DNA of 6,526 bases from Thiohalobacter sp. (GTDB lineage Bacteria; Pseudomonadota; Gammaproteobacteria; Thiohalobacterales; Thiohalobacteraceae): positions 1 through 6,526 of the forward strand of contig JALVEM010000558.1 of assembly GCA_027030825.1 (NCBI GenBank), in the 5' to 3' direction. Numbering within the stretch: the stretch's first letter is position 1; every line of letters starts with the position of its first letter. Below, piece after piece: positions 6,519-6,526 of this stretch. The translations under genes were made by a program, and so were the position numbers. The notes beneath the pieces were generated by a model, which had not been told where the DNA came from, ran no database searches, and saw only the letters and a program-made list of their open reading frames with translations.

Positions 6519-6526
6519 CGATCCAC

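Overview
The window holds most of one operon on the minus strand: the cytochrome c maturation System I (Ccm) operon, ccmB-ccmC-ccmD-ccmE-ccmF-ccmG-ccmH-ccmI, in that order of transcription from high to low coordinates. The operon is followed by the 5' end of one more minus-strand gene that runs off the left edge. The DNA is GC-rich throughout. The set of genes, the separate (unfused) ccmH and ccmI and the protein sequences suggest a high-GC gammaproteobacterium that makes c-type cytochromes. This lineage is an inference; no ribosomal or other phylogenetic marker is present.

Layout from right to left, all on the minus strand. ccmB (6518-5841) begins 8 bases inside the right edge, so ccmA, the usual upstream ATPase gene, would lie outside the window. 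A 19-base gap leads to ccmC (5821-5078). From there to ccmI every gene starts inside the stop of the previous one through a 4-base ATGA overlap: ccmC/D, D/E, E/F, F/G, G/H and H/I. ccmD (5081-4911) is small. After ccmI stops at 209, 75 non-coding bases contain a short inverted repeat. A secreted-protein N-terminus then begins at 133 and is cut by the window edge. I see no genes on the plus strand.

The genes work together as one pathway. CcmB (with CcmA, outside the window) and CcmC, helped by CcmD, load heme onto the histidine of the periplasmic chaperone CcmE and release it. CcmG and CcmH are thioredoxin-like and LRCxxC proteins that keep the apocytochrome CXXCH cysteines reduced. CcmI holds apocytochrome through its TPR domain. 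CcmF, with CcmH and CcmI, ligates heme to the apocytochrome. All the key residues I could check are present, so the operon looks intact and functional.

I found no previously undescribed system. The points most worth a second look are the near-complete chain of translational-coupling overlaps, the unidentified secreted protein downstream, and the inverted repeat in the gap after ccmI.
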